Origin: Christensenella sp. UBA7102
GTDB lineage: Bacteria; Bacillota; Clostridia; Christensenellales; UBA1750
NCBI GenBank assembly: GCA_002492415.1
Contig: DKYK01000045.1
Location: forward strand, 551-30,911
Length of the DNA stretch: 30,361 bases
Reading direction: 5' to 3'
Below the pieces are notes generated by a model that was not told the DNA's origin, did no database searches, and saw only the letters and a list, made by a program, of their open reading frames with translations. The position numbers and the translations under genes are program-made. Within the stretch, counting starts at the first letter, position 1, and the number at the start of each line of letters is the position of its first letter. This document shows, piece after piece, positions 1 to 7,165 of this stretch.

Positions 1-1069
1 TCGTGGGCTTGACATACGGGTGCCGCAGGTCGTGGAAGCGGATGTGCGGCAGGTCGTGCGCTTTGAGGAAGCCTGAGAACCATTTGCCGATGGTGTCCGG
101 GTGCTGCCGGGCTCCGTTCCACGCGGTGAACATCGCGCCGGAGTTTTGCCATGTTTCGCCCAGCTGGAGGCGATCCACGGCCTGTTCGCGCCGCAGGGTG
201 CGCATGGCCTCCAGCAGGTCTGCGGGCAGCGCGATGGTTCTGCGTCCGCTGGCGGTTTTCGGCTCTTTGACCACGACGCCGCGCCCCTGCACATAGGAGG
301 CGCTGCGGCGCACATGCAGCAGGCGGCGCTCAAAGTCCACGTCGTCCCAATCCAGTCCAGCGATCTCGCCCTTGCGCAGCTGGCCAAGCAGGCCGAGCAT
401 AACGCCCACGCGGTATTTGAGTGGGGCGTCCTCCAGCGCGTTCAGCAGCGCCGCGCACTGTTCGTCCGTGTAGAACGACATTTCCTTGTGTTCCACTTTG
501 GGCGGTGTTACACGCTCCACAGGGTTTGTAGCGATATATCCGCATTTTACAGCATAATTGAGCATGGCACGCAGCAGACGATGATAGTGCATCACCGTGG
601 ACGCCGAAAGCGTCTTTCCGTCGGTGTGGTTCCCCATCGCCTCAGTGCGGTAGAGCTTCGTATAGAAGCCGCTGATGGTCTTAGGCGTGATTTTCTGCAC
701 GATCTGATTGCCCAGCACAGGGAGAATGCGCCCCTCCAGCAGAAGCCTGTAGCCTGCCTTTGTAGCCTCTGAAAGCGCCGCTGCAGTCGCATGGTCTTCC
801 AGATACTGACCAGCCAATTCACGCAATGTGATCTGGCTGGAAATGACCGCTTCGCCCCGCTGCAGCTCTGCTATCAGTATGGCACGCTCCTTCTCGCATT
901 CCCGCAAACACGCGCTTTGGGACATGCTTTCTGGGAAATTCAGTGTCTTCTTTGCCCTGCGTTTTGTTCCGTCCGGGTTGTATCCATCACATACCGTGAT
1001 TCTGTAAGAGTGATCTCCACGCTGCTCAATTCCTTTTGGCAGCTTTTTTTTGCTTGCAATATTACCCAC
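1..1069 (-). CDS. Tyrosine recombinase (phage-type integrase), C-terminus cut by window edge
   Basis: This is a site-specific recombinase of the lambda-integrase family, expected to integrate and excise the element at the tRNA-Arg site. I translated 356 codons. Residues ~80-185 form the SAM-like core-binding domain, followed by the catalytic domain. The first catalytic Arg is in LRKGE (R232), a likely beta-hairpin Lys is in EPKTASGRR (K272), and the HxxR box is HDLRH (H346, R349). The second His and the nucleophilic Tyr lie beyond position 1. The start is GTG at 1069, preceded by AAAGGTAGG at good spacing. An in-frame ATG at 1138 lies inside a near-consensus promoter and so cannot be in the transcript. 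The residues after HDLRH (PYVKPT) do not look like the usual continuation, which may be an edge effect. The family call is certain; the ending is unseen. Confidence 0.93.
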   Translation of the reverse strand, partial: MGNIASKKKLPKGIEQRGDHSYRITVCDGYNPDGTKRRAKKTLNFPESMSQSACLRECEKERAILIAELQRGEAVISSQITLRELAGQYLEDHATAAALSEATKAGYRLLLEGRILPVLGNQIVQKITPKTISGFYTKLYRTEAMGNHTDGKTLSASTVMHYHRLLRAMLNYAVKCGYIATNPVERVTPPKVEHKEMSFYTDEQCAALLNALEDAPLKYRVGVMLGLLGQLRKGEIAGLDWDDVDFERRLLHVRRSASYVQGRGVVVKEPKTASGRRTIALPADLLEAMRTLRREQAVDRLQLGETWQNSGAMFTAWNGARQHPDTIGKWFSGFLKAHDLPHIRFHDLRHPYVKPT

Positions 1070-1123
1070 ATGAAACCTACCTTTGCTAACCCGCCATTCT
1101 GCGTGATTTGTTGTTAATTCTTT

Positions 1124-1152
1124 AGTATATACGTTCATACAGTATCTGTCAA
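1124..1152 (-). promoter_or_regulatory. Sigma-70/A promoter for the integrase
   Basis: On the minus strand TTGACA (1152-1147) is followed by a 17-bp spacer and TATACT (1129-1124). Transcription would start near 1117, downstream of the ATG at 1138. This supports the GTG start of the integrase at 1069. Confidence 0.8.
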
Positions 1153-1250
1153 CAGCACAAACAACAATAAATCAACATACAATTAACATCATACAAATAG
1201 TTGATTTCTTTTTGTCAAAAATAAACCACAGTGAAGAAATTTACCTACAT

Positions 1251-1326
1251 TTTACAAAAAATAGTAAATATTTGTATAGACGCTCAAAGACAGCAATTTG
1301 CGCTCCTAAACAAGTTGCGATAGAAT
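1251..1326 (+). promoter_or_regulatory. Candidate promoters for the rightward HTH/xis/helicase operon
   Basis: Two candidates lie before the first rightward gene: TTTACA (1251-1256), 18 bp, TATAGA (1275-1280); and TTGCGC (1298-1303), 17 bp, TAGAAT (1321-1326). The whole 1139-1355 stretch is AT-rich and forms the divergent control region between the integrase and the rightward operon. I saw no convincing perfect operator palindrome. Confidence 0.45.
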
Positions 1327-1355
1327 GACAGCAACAATGCAAAGGAGGGCGCAAC

Positions 1356-1532
1356 ATGGCAAACAGAAGAATCCGGCAGTTAGCAAAAAACTCTCAGGTT
1401 AAACTCTGGCGCATCGCAGATGCACTCGGCATCACGGATGCAACCCTATCCCGCAAACTCAGGCATGAGCTCTCGGAAGAAGAGACTGCGCGCATCATTG
1501 CAATTATCAACGAGCTGACGAAGGAGGCATAA
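1356..1532 (+). CDS. Small helix-turn-helix regulator (58 aa)
   Basis: A 58-residue DNA-binding protein consisting of little more than one helix-turn-helix. The segment VKLWRIADALGITDATLSRKL (residues ~15-35) has the typical recognition-helix pattern of Cro/CI-like XRE proteins and of excisionase-associated regulators. The remainder is an acidic helix ending in LTKEA. AAAGGAGGG lies six bases before the ATG, a strong ribosome binding site. It is the first gene of the rightward operon, directly upstream of the excisionase-like gene, and sits opposite the integrase, which is where a Cro-like or integration/excision switch regulator would be expected. The specific role is inferred. The length is below usual ORF cut-offs. 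Confidence 0.75.
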   Translation: MANRRIRQLAKNSQVKLWRIADALGITDATLSRKLRHELSEEETARIIAIINELTKEA

Positions 1533-1534
1533 CT

Positions 1535-1741
1535 ACGAAACTGTTCACCGTGAAACAGGCCGCACCGATACTAGGTCTCAGCGAGTATGCACTGCGGCTG
1601 GGCGTTCGCTCCGGGCGCTTCCCGTGTTTTCGCCCGACCTCCAGCGGGCATAGCCCATACCTAATCAATGTGGAGCTGGTCGAGGACATCATGCGCCGCG
1701 AGATGCTGGAGGGCTTGCATAAACCTGACAAAGACTATTGA
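1535..1741 (+). CDS. Excisionase-like small DNA-binding protein, apparent ACG start
   Basis: A MerR/excisionase-type winged helix of about 68 residues that would act with the integrase in excision. The motif FTVKQAAPILGLSEYALR, followed by RSGRFPCFR and a second helical part, is the usual layout of Xis-like helix-turn-helix domains in Gram-positive elements. Relatives usually begin M-K-L-[FY]-T-V. Here the matching codons are ACG AAA CTG TTC ACC GTG, and ACG (1535) sits 7 bases after AAGGAGG (1521-1527), the ideal spacing. No ATG is present in frame. Other possible starts are CTG 1541 and GTG 1550, both further from the ribosome binding site. The gene is 2 bases after the HTH gene and 33 before the helicase. 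Function is inferred from the fold and from position. Confidence 0.75.
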   Translation, partial: TKLFTVKQAAPILGLSEYALRLGVRSGRFPCFRPTSSGHSPYLINVELVEDIMRREMLEGLHKPDKDY

Positions 1742-1774
1742 TCGCATGTTCAGACAGTAAGGAGGTGATTGCGT

Positions 1775-3598
1775 TTGCCAAGAACATTTACAAAAGACGA
1801 ATTACTGGCACAGGAGACATTCGACGCGATATGTCAGATTGAAAACGACGCAGAACGTCTGGAATACCTGAGCGGATTACGGGACTCTGCACGAAACGAA
1901 CAGTGTATTCGAGCTGTCAACCAGAAGATCAAGGACACCCTCCAGCAATGGGAATCGGATCGGGCATTGACCGGGAGCAAATGGACGTTATTTCGTGATG
2001 CGCCTTTTCCACCGCTCCTCTGTGGTCAATGGGACTGTAACGAGAATGGCATATTCAAAGAAACGATCGACACCAATTTCTGCATTCACAAGCTGCCCGT
2101 GTGCCCGCATCCAGTGTGCCCCACTGCCCGACTTGTCAACATGGAAACGGGCATTGAGCACCTGCAGATCGACTACAAAAAAGATGGCACATGGAAACGG
2201 CTCATCGTTGAGCGCGCAGACGTTGCCGACGCGCGCGTGATTGTGCGCAATCTGGCAAACAGAATTGAAATCACAAGCGATACGGCGCGCGACATGGTGC
2301 GTTTCCTTGCGGATGTGGTTGCAGACAATCAAGGGACTTTGCCTATGAACGAGAGTGTTGACCGTTTAGGCTGGGTGAAAACTGATGCTGCACAGATCTT
2401 TGCTCCATATGCAGATGGCATTGCATTTGATGGCGAAAACCGCTTTGCACCGGTATTCCGTGCGGTGCGCGAGCAGGGGCATTTCGAGGTATGGCGCGCA
2501 GTGATGCGGGCGCAGCGGCAGTTCAACCCGTTGTTCCGCGTGGTGATGGCGGCCAGCTTCGCCTCGCCTCTGCTGGAGCTGCTGGACGCGCTGCCATTCG
2601 TGCTGCACCTGTGGGGCGGCACGGGAGCAGGCAAGACCGTAGCGGCGATGTGCGCCATGTCCATCTGGGGCGACCCGGACAAGGGCAAGCTGATGTGGTC
2701 ACTGGATTCCACAAAGGTGTTTTTCGGACAGGCTGCGGCGTTCCTGCGCAACATCCCATTTTACGGGGATGAGCTACAGACCGTCTCCGAGAAAGCCATG
2801 AGCATGGACAAGCTCATCATGTACCTGTGCGAGGGCGTCGATCGCGGCCGCGGCGCGGCAAACGGCGGCATCCAGAGCACAAAGCAGTGGCGCAACGCAT
2901 TCCTGTTCACCGGCGAGCAGTCCATCAGCAGCGACGCGTCCGGCGGAGGCGTCAAAAACCGCCTGATCGAGGTTCAGCTCAGGGACGGCGACGCGCTGGT
3001 GTGTGACGGCAACGCCACGGTGGGCATCATTACGCAAAACTTCGGGCACGCCGGGCGCAAATACATCGAGGCGGTGCGGCAAAAGGACGTCTCCGACTTG
3101 CGCACGCACTACCGCGATCTGCAAAAGGCGCTGATGGAGCGCGCCGACACCACGGACAAGCAGGCATACTCGATGGCCGCGATGCTGCTCGCCGACGAGA
3201 TCGCCTGCGAGTGCATCTTCCCAGGCGACGCGCCGCTGACGGTGGACGATGTGGCCTGCTACCTGCAGACCAAGCAGGAGGTCGACGTGGCCACGCGTGC
3301 CTATGACTGGACGATTAACTGGATTGCACGTTATCCTGAGCGGTGGAGGTCGGACAGCTACGGTGAACACTGGGGAAAGCTGGACAGCGACGTGGCAACG
3401 ATCAATCGAGATGTGCTGTCTGAGGCACTGAGCGGCGCAGGATATCCGTACAGCGCATGCCTTACGACATGGGGCGAGCGCGGATTGGTCAAGCGCACGG
3501 CACAGGGCAAAAACATCCACACCGCGACATATGGCGGCGTACGTGCATCTTGCGTAAAACTAATGCTCCCATCGGACAAGCCGCAGCTGCTCTTCTAA
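1775..3598 (+). CDS. DUF927-domain helicase/ATPase
   Basis: A 607-residue protein of the DUF927 family, P-loop ATPases found in phages, satellites and integrative elements and thought to be replicative helicases. The N-terminal ~160 residues are family-variable. The ATPase part begins near residue 170. Walker A is GGTGAGKT (281-288) and the Walker B-like acidic pair is in FYGDELQT (D332, E333). The start is TTG at 1775, 9 bases after GGAGG (1761-1765); an upstream in-frame TTG at 1769 is too close to that site. It is the only replication-type protein in the element and is followed directly by a repeat-rich region (3619-3862), which fits a replication initiator or helicase next to its origin. 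Biochemical activity is inferred from the family. Confidence 0.88.
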   Translation: MPRTFTKDELLAQETFDAICQIENDAERLEYLSGLRDSARNEQCIRAVNQKIKDTLQQWESDRALTGSKWTLFRDAPFPPLLCGQWDCNENGIFKETIDTNFCIHKLPVCPHPVCPTARLVNMETGIEHLQIDYKKDGTWKRLIVERADVADARVIVRNLANRIEITSDTARDMVRFLADVVADNQGTLPMNESVDRLGWVKTDAAQIFAPYADGIAFDGENRFAPVFRAVREQGHFEVWRAVMRAQRQFNPLFRVVMAASFASPLLELLDALPFVLHLWGGTGAGKTVAAMCAMSIWGDPDKGKLMWSLDSTKVFFGQAAAFLRNIPFYGDELQTVSEKAMSMDKLIMYLCEGVDRGRGAANGGIQSTKQWRNAFLFTGEQSISSDASGGGVKNRLIEVQLRDGDALVCDGNATVGIITQNFGHAGRKYIEAVRQKDVSDLRTHYRDLQKALMERADTTDKQAYSMAAMLLADEIACECIFPGDAPLTVDDVACYLQTKQEVDVATRAYDWTINWIARYPERWRSDSYGEHWGKLDSDVATINRDVLSEALSGAGYPYSACLTTWGERGLVKRTAQGKNIHTATYGGVRASCVKLMLPSDKPQLLF

Positions 3599-3618
3599 AT
3601 CCAACCTAACTAATGCAA

Positions 3619-3862
3619 GGTTAGATTTGGGTTAGACTGAAAATCATCTGAATTCAGGCATTTTTTGAGCATGTATAACCAATCTAACCTATCTAACCAA
3701 AATACAAGATACGTATATACAAAAAATAAAAAGATGAAATATTTTTTGACATATATACCCCTTATCCCGAAAACGGTTAGATTGGTTAGACTTTCCAAAA
3801 AGTCCATAGATTCAGGCATTTTCAGGTTGGATTTTGGTTAGACCACAGGTTATACGGTTAGA
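3619..3862 (+). repeat. Iteron-like module A: eight GGTTAGA heptamers around an AT-rich core
   Basis: GGTTAGA occurs on the plus strand at 3619, 3630, 3775, 3784, 3836 and 3856 and inverted at 3683 and 3692. Pairs are spaced 9-11 bp, about one helical turn. The inverted pair (3683-3698) and the direct pair (3775-3790) flank an AT-rich core containing ACGTATATAC and ATATACCCCTTAT. ATTCAGGCATTTT occurs twice (3652, 3810). The region fills the 290-bp gap between the helicase gene and the next HTH gene. It could be a replication origin or a cooperative operator; module B at 6876-6971 has the same plan. Confidence 0.7.
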
Positions 3863-3888
3863 GTTTCCAAACAAAAGGAGGGCGATAT

Positions 3889-4158
3889 ATGCCGCAAATC
3901 ACTGAACTTCTCTCTTACGGACAGCGCAATGCGATCAACTTAACGACTCTGATGAACCTTACCGGGTTGGACAGTCGAACCGTGCGCAAGTTGGTCGAGC
4001 AGGAGCGCCGCACCGGCAGTCCGATACTGTCTGACAATGCCAATGGTTACTATCTCCCTGAAACGCTGGAGGAAAAGCAGCGCTGCGTGCAGTCCCTGCG
4101 CCACCGTGCACAGGAGATCGCACGTACAGCTGACGCCATCGACCGCGCACCCCTGTAA
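3889..4158 (+). CDS. Winged-helix/HTH DNA-binding protein of phage type (89 aa)
   Basis: An 89-residue protein with an N-terminal helix-turn-helix: residues ~12-40 (NAINLTTLMNLTGLDSRTVRK) match the pattern of small phage-encoded winged-helix proteins. It continues with a wing-like GSPILSDNANGYYLP and a charged C-terminal helix (LEEKQRCVQSLRHRAQEIA). AAAGGAGGG lies 6 bases upstream of the ATG. It comes directly after repeat module A, so it may bind it or help load the helicase, but this is only inferred from position. I recognise the general type of protein but have no specific name. Confidence 0.7.
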   Translation: MPQITELLSYGQRNAINLTTLMNLTGLDSRTVRKLVEQERRTGSPILSDNANGYYLPETLEEKQRCVQSLRHRAQEIARTADAIDRAPL

Positions 4159-4195
4159 CGGGCCTGTATCCTGAAAGCTTGAAGAAGCAGCCGAT

Positions 4196-4531
4196 ATGTT
4201 TAACCGCGAAGTCCAGCAGATATGGGACGACTTCCGTGCAACTCGTGCGCAGATCAAAGCCGATCTGGAACGAGCTGTACAGGCGAACAACATTGCATCA
4301 CCCGATGCAGTGGATCCCAACGCTCTGGAGCCTTTGAAAAGCGGGGTTATGACCGCCGACGATTTTGAAGCGTTTGCGTCTCGTTATGACGGCAATGCGA
4401 CCATGCTGCGCCTTGTGGGCAAGTACGCAAAAGAAGCTGCGGGCGCAGACGCCAACCCGAACAGCCGCGCAAGGCTGAACGTCGTTGCGGAAGCTGCCTC
4501 CAGCGGCAAATCTCTGCTGGAGGCTTTCTAA
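4196..4531 (+). CDS. Hypothetical element protein (111 aa)
   Basis: A 111-residue soluble protein with no domain I recognise. It looks mostly helical, with an acidic/basic N-terminal half (WDDFRATRAQIKADLERAV) and an Ala-rich end. The ATG has only a weak GAAG-type ribosome binding site, and the gene starts 37 bases after the previous stop. The start is therefore uncertain, and the gene could be the 3' remainder of a longer one. It lies between the HTH protein and the sigma-like genes and is probably co-transcribed with them. Confidence 0.55.
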   Translation: MFNREVQQIWDDFRATRAQIKADLERAVQANNIASPDAVDPNALEPLKSGVMTADDFEAFASRYDGNATMLRLVGKYAKEAAGADANPNSRARLNVVAEAASSGKSLLEAF

Positions 4532-4552
4532 ACGAAATCTTGCGGAGGGCAC

Positions 4553-4888
4553 ATGAGGAGTAACGAAGAAATTGTATGCCTTATCCAGCAAGGCGATGCT
4601 GCGCAGCCTCTGAATCTGTGGGAACAGAACAGGGGTCTTGTGTACAGAACAGTTCAAAAATACACAGCAGCCGGACACAATGCAGGCCAGACGCTGGAGA
4701 ATCTTGCGCAGGTAGGATATCTCGCCCTGCACGCTGCTGCATACGCCTATGATCCGTCCATAGGCGCACCATTCTCGGCGCTGCTGGCGCGCTACTTGAA
4801 ACGCTACATGCTGCGTGCCTGCGGCTGGAAACATGACGGATTACCGCCCCGCGTAAGCTCGCTGGACGCCCCTCTGGGCGCACGCTGA
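4553..4888 (+). pseudogene. Truncated sigma-70-like factor (region 2 only)
   Basis: This is a paralogue of the intact sigma-like gene at 5199. The first 111 residues align along their length (LWEQNRGLVYRTVQKYT, LAQVGYLALHAAAYAYD, ARYLKRYMLRACGW) up to LDAPLGA, where the intact copy continues with DPDGD and region 4. Here it stops at TGA (4886-4888), and the following bases belong to an antirepressor fragment in another frame. The core-binding region 2 is therefore kept while region 4 is lost. GGAGG sits 5 bases before the ATG, so a short region-2 protein could still be made. Confidence 0.75.
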
Positions 4889-5106
4889 CCGAGGACGGCA
4901 ACACCCTGTTCTGCGACAGAGACGTCGCCCGCGCGCTGGGATATGCACTTCCTCGCAAAGCCATCCTCGACCACTGCAAGGGAGTTCTAAAACGGAACAT
5001 CCCCACCAATGGCGGTATGCAGGAGATGTCCTTCATCCCCGAGGGCGACCTTTACCGCCTGATCACCCACTCCAAAGATGATGCAATCGAGCGCGCCAAG
5101 CTGTAA
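4882..5106 (+). pseudogene. BRO-N/antirepressor domain fragment fused to the sigma remnant
   Basis: In the frame beginning at 4882 the translation TLTEDGNTLFCDRDVARALG, then a segment with IPTNGG and MSFIPEGDLYRLI, is the core of a Bro-N type phage antirepressor domain. It has no start of its own, lacks the N-terminal strand and ends at TAA (5104-5106) with no C-terminal domain. It overlaps the end of the truncated sigma gene by a few bases in a different frame, so the junction is a recombination scar. Not expected to be translated. Confidence 0.75.
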
Positions 5107-5110
5107 ATAA

Positions 5111-5149
5111 AAAGGCGCTTTGGCATACTCACTGCCTAAAGCGTCTTTT
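5111..5149 (+). terminator. Rho-independent terminator
   Basis: AAAGGCGCTTTGGCA (5111-5125) pairs with TGCCTAAAGCGTCTTT (5133-5148) across a short loop and is followed by T residues. It follows the antirepressor fragment and separates it from the intact sigma gene. Confidence 0.75.
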
Positions 5150-5198
5150 CCTGCTATACGATCACATCCAAACACAGTATAGCATGGGAGGGCAATAT

Positions 5199-5888
5199 AT
5201 GGCAACCAACGAAGAGCTTGTTTATCGGATTCAAAACGGCGATGCATCGCGGCTGCTTGACCTGTGGGAGCAGAACACGGGCATGGTATATAAGGCAGCG
5301 CAGAAATACACTGCTGTATGTCGGAAATCCGGGTTTATGCTGGAGGACTTAATGCAAGTGGGGTATCTGGCAATGCACGCCGCAGCATATGCCTATGATA
5401 GCGCATTCAGCGTGCCTTTCTCCGCTTTTCTGCGCAAATACCTCAAGGGGTTTATGCTGCGCGCTGCGGGATGGAGGAACGGCGGCCTGCCCCCCTGCGT
5501 GGGCTCTCTGAACGTCCCTGTGGGCACTGACCCGGACGGGGATACACAGCTGGATATGCTGGAGGACGAAGCCGCGCAGGAAGCATTTGAGGCTGTTGTA
5601 GAGGATGCACGCGCTCCAATACTGCAGGCCGCACTTGATCGTTTGCAGTCGAGCGAGCGCGACGCAATCCACGCAGTGTTTTATAACGGAGAGCCTAAAG
5701 GCACACAGCACAACGCTTTAAAGCGCGCTTTGCGCAAACTTCGCAACGACTACCGGCTTACGCAAGCGCTGGAGGGTTACGTGACGCCGATCTGGCAGCA
5801 TACCACGCTAACAGCGTTCAAGCGGGATATGACCTCCAGCGTCGAAAGGGCTGCGATCCGCAGAGAAGCCTTGCTAGAAAGACTGTAG
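5199..5888 (+). CDS. Sigma-70-family RNA polymerase sigma factor-like protein (229 aa)
   Basis: This is probably an element-encoded alternative sigma factor. Residues ~22-90 match region 2, including LEDLMQVGYLAMHAAAYAYD (49-68) and FSAFLRKYLKGFML. A weaker region 4-like part is LQSSERDAIHAVF with helices rich in Lys/Arg (ALKRALRKLRND). A longer reading frame opens at ATG 5184, but that ATG lies just before and overlaps the ribosome binding site GGGAGGG, which positions ATG 5199 exactly. It follows a terminator, so it needs its own promoter or read-through, and it ends just before a bidirectional terminator. It could direct polymerase to element genes; no target promoter is visible. The truncated copy at 4553 shows the gene was once duplicated. 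Confidence 0.8.
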   Translation: MATNEELVYRIQNGDASRLLDLWEQNTGMVYKAAQKYTAVCRKSGFMLEDLMQVGYLAMHAAAYAYDSAFSVPFSAFLRKYLKGFMLRAAGWRNGGLPPCVGSLNVPVGTDPDGDTQLDMLEDEAAQEAFEAVVEDARAPILQAALDRLQSSERDAIHAVFYNGEPKGTQHNALKRALRKLRNDYRLTQALEGYVTPIWQHTTLTAFKRDMTSSVERAAIRREALLERL

Positions 5889-5895
5889 GAAACAC

Positions 5896-5926
5896 AAAAG
5901 GAGCCGCAGTATTGCCGCTCCTTTTT
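5896..5926. terminator. Terminator between convergent genes
   Basis: GGAGCCGC (5900-5907) pairs with GCCGCTCC (5914-5921) apart from one C-C mismatch, with A residues on one side and TTTTT (5922-5926) on the other. It can serve both the sigma gene on the plus strand and the toxin gene on the minus strand. Confidence 0.75.
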
Positions 5927-5936
5927 GCTTTTGATT

Positions 5937-6515
5937 TCAGATTCTCTGCGTTAACTCGGCGTTCAACAGGTATTTTTGCAGTTCCTCCAGCCATGCGGGC
6001 CGGTAATCCCCGATACAGAGAAGTTCGCCGTTGCGGTATTCTGCGACTTCTACAAAGCCGTTCTCGTTGTCGAAGAAGGTACCTTCATCGACGTAGGGCA
6101 GAACAGCGGCAAGGGCCTCGTAGCGCTCCTGATAGCGTCTGTAAACGTCCTCTGCGGGAATGTCATGCCCACCCTTGCGAACGCGGTTTGCAATGCGCTG
6201 GAAGGCTTCTTCGGCACTGGAAATGCCGACATAGTACAAACGTACAGTGTACCCGGCATCTTTCGCCTGACGGGCTGCACGGGCGGGGCGCTGGCCAGAC
6301 AGTGTGGTTTCCTGTGTGAAGGAGATCCCGGCTTTGATATACTGCGCCTGCAGTTGGATAGCGATCTTGCCGCCCTCCACAAAGCCGCCGTGCTCCTTTG
6401 CAAGCTTGTCAACGTCAATAATGCGTCCCAGATCGGTGCGTTGATATTTGAGCGATCCGGTCAAAGAGGATTTCCCCGAACCGTTTACGCCGCCTATGAT
6501 CGTATAAATGGGCAT
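5937..6515 (-). CDS. Zeta-toxin-like P-loop kinase
   Basis: A 192-residue P-loop protein of the zeta-toxin/small kinase group; characterised zeta toxins phosphorylate UDP-activated amino sugars and block cell-wall synthesis. Walker A is GGVNGSGKS (residues 8-16), preceded by the typical N-terminal strand PIYTII. Further zeta-like features are DVDKLAKEHGG (34-44), the FTQETTLSG segment (66-74) and an Arg-rich lid region (RIANRVRKGGHDIP). The gene starts 3 bases after the antitoxin stop, and its AGGAG site lies inside the antitoxin end, so translation is coupled. It probably forms a toxin-antitoxin pair that stabilises the element. Activity is inferred. The ATPase could instead serve another small-molecule kinase role. 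Confidence 0.85.
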   Translation of the reverse strand: MPIYTIIGGVNGSGKSSLTGSLKYQRTDLGRIIDVDKLAKEHGGFVEGGKIAIQLQAQYIKAGISFTQETTLSGQRPARAARQAKDAGYTVRLYYVGISSAEEAFQRIANRVRKGGHDIPAEDVYRRYQERYEALAAVLPYVDEGTFFDNENGFVEVAEYRNGELLCIGDYRPAWLEELQKYLLNAELTQRI

Positions 6516-6518
6516 GTG

Positions 6519-6740
6519 TTACATCTCCTGTGCATCGTCGAGTATATATACCAGAATATCCCCCGGTTGACAGTCCAGCAATCGACGTATGATTTCAATA
6601 TTCTTCCACGAAACGAACTCACCATGTCTCAACCGTCGAATCGTTGCTTGCCCCATAATTTTTTCTGCGCGGAGCTTATTTGTATTATACCCAGCCTCTT
6701 TTAGCGCAGCCAGCACATCTACCTTATATTTGATTGGCAC
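6519..6740 (-). CDS. HTH antitoxin of the zeta-like toxin (73 aa)
   Basis: A 73-residue XRE/HTH_26-type protein. LAALKEAGYNTNKLRAEKIM and ATIRRLRHGEFVSWKNI form the helix-turn-helix, followed by the family ending LLDCQPGDILVY. Related proteins start M-P-I-K-Y-K or similar. Here that is GTG at 6740, about 8 bases after AGAGGTGA, which I prefer to the ATG at 6749 lying inside that site. It is the first gene of a two-gene operon with the P-loop toxin and should both neutralise it and repress the operon. Confidence 0.8.
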   Translation of the reverse strand: MPIKYKVDVLAALKEAGYNTNKLRAEKIMGQATIRRLRHGEFVSWKNIEIIRRLLDCQPGDILVYILDDAQEM

Positions 6741-6763
6741 ATAGCACATCACCTCTTTTTCTA

Positions 6764-6772
6764 ATTATAGCA
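6764..6772 (-). promoter_or_regulatory. Extended -10 promoter for the antitoxin-toxin operon
   Basis: On the minus strand TGC precedes TATAAT (6769-6764), a TGn extended -10 element. No good -35 is present at 16-18 bp, which extended -10 promoters tolerate. The ribosome binding site follows about 10 bases downstream. Confidence 0.55.
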
Positions 6773-6875
6773 CCGAGATGGCCAAGCGGTTTGACAAGCG
6801 GAGGGCAAAGGCCGGATTGATTTATATTGGAATTGGGTTAAAAAATGAGTGCAAACCATACCAAATTAGCTTTGG

Positions 6876-6971
6876 GGTGTAGGGTTGTGTAGGGTTGAGC
6901 TATACCCCTTTGCATATAGAGAGTACGCGTATATAAAAAAGGTATGGGCAGACCCTACACAACCCTACACC
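6876..6971. repeat. Iteron-like module B: 20-bp perfect inverted repeat of doubled TGTAGGGTTG
   Basis: TGTAGGGTTG is directly repeated at 6878-6887 and 6888-6897. ACCCTACACAACCCTACACC (6952-6971) is the exact complement of 6876-6895. The 56-bp core contains TATACCCCTT and TACGCGTATATA, like module A at 3619-3862. It is followed by AAGGAG and an ATG (6987), as module A is followed by a strong ribosome binding site and the 3889 gene. Together with flanking sequence it occupies the gap 6773-6986; nothing else is evident there. Confidence 0.75.
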
Positions 6972-6986
6972 AGGAAGGAGACCATC

Positions 6987-7031
6987 ATGGCAAAACCCAT
7001 CAAGGACATGGTTTCCCCTATATCCAGATAG
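6987..7031 (+). pseudogene. Stump of a gene following module B (14 codons)
   Basis: AAGGAG is correctly placed before the ATG, and the frame reads MAKPIKDMVSPISR before TAG (7029-7031). The strong translation signals and the abrupt end suggest the 5' end of a gene whose remainder was deleted together with most of the neighbouring toxin gene. A genuine 14-residue peptide cannot be excluded. Confidence 0.4.
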
Positions 7032-7066
7032 CCTCTCAAACGCCTTACAGGGCTGCTGGACGCGTC

Positions 7067-7165
7067 TCAGATCGCGCCTGATGTATTGGTCTTTCCTGCG
7101 GCTTGTATGCCGCTTATGAGCGTGTAGACAGGCAGCTGTTTCCTGCTAAATTCGTGTTCCATCAT
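7067..7165 (-). pseudogene. Stump of a second P-loop (zeta-like) toxin
   Basis: A 32-residue frame ends just after a P-loop: VYTLISGIQAAGKTNTSG parallels the first residues of the intact toxin at 6515 (IYTIIGGVNGSGKSSLTG). It starts inside the 3' end of the 7146 repressor gene, overlapping by 20 bases, as in coupled antitoxin-toxin operons. The remaining ~150 residues are missing and the sequence passes into the stump of the module B gene, so a deletion removed both. Confidence 0.7.

Noticed and set aside
1136..1138. ATG at 1138 as integrase start
   Set aside because: It lies between the -35 and -10 elements of the integrase promoter, upstream of the predicted transcription start.
3610..3819. 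69-residue minus-strand frame through repeat module A
   Set aside because: Its sequence is produced by the GGTTAGA repeats and AT-rich core; no ribosome binding site.
3602..3880. CRISPR array
   Set aside because: The repeated unit is only 7 bases, occurs in both orientations and is irregularly spaced; no cas genes.
6779..6883. 34-codon plus-strand frame (MAKRFDKRRAKAG...) before module B
   Set aside because: No ribosome binding site, no recognisable similarity, and it overlaps the antitoxin promoter region.
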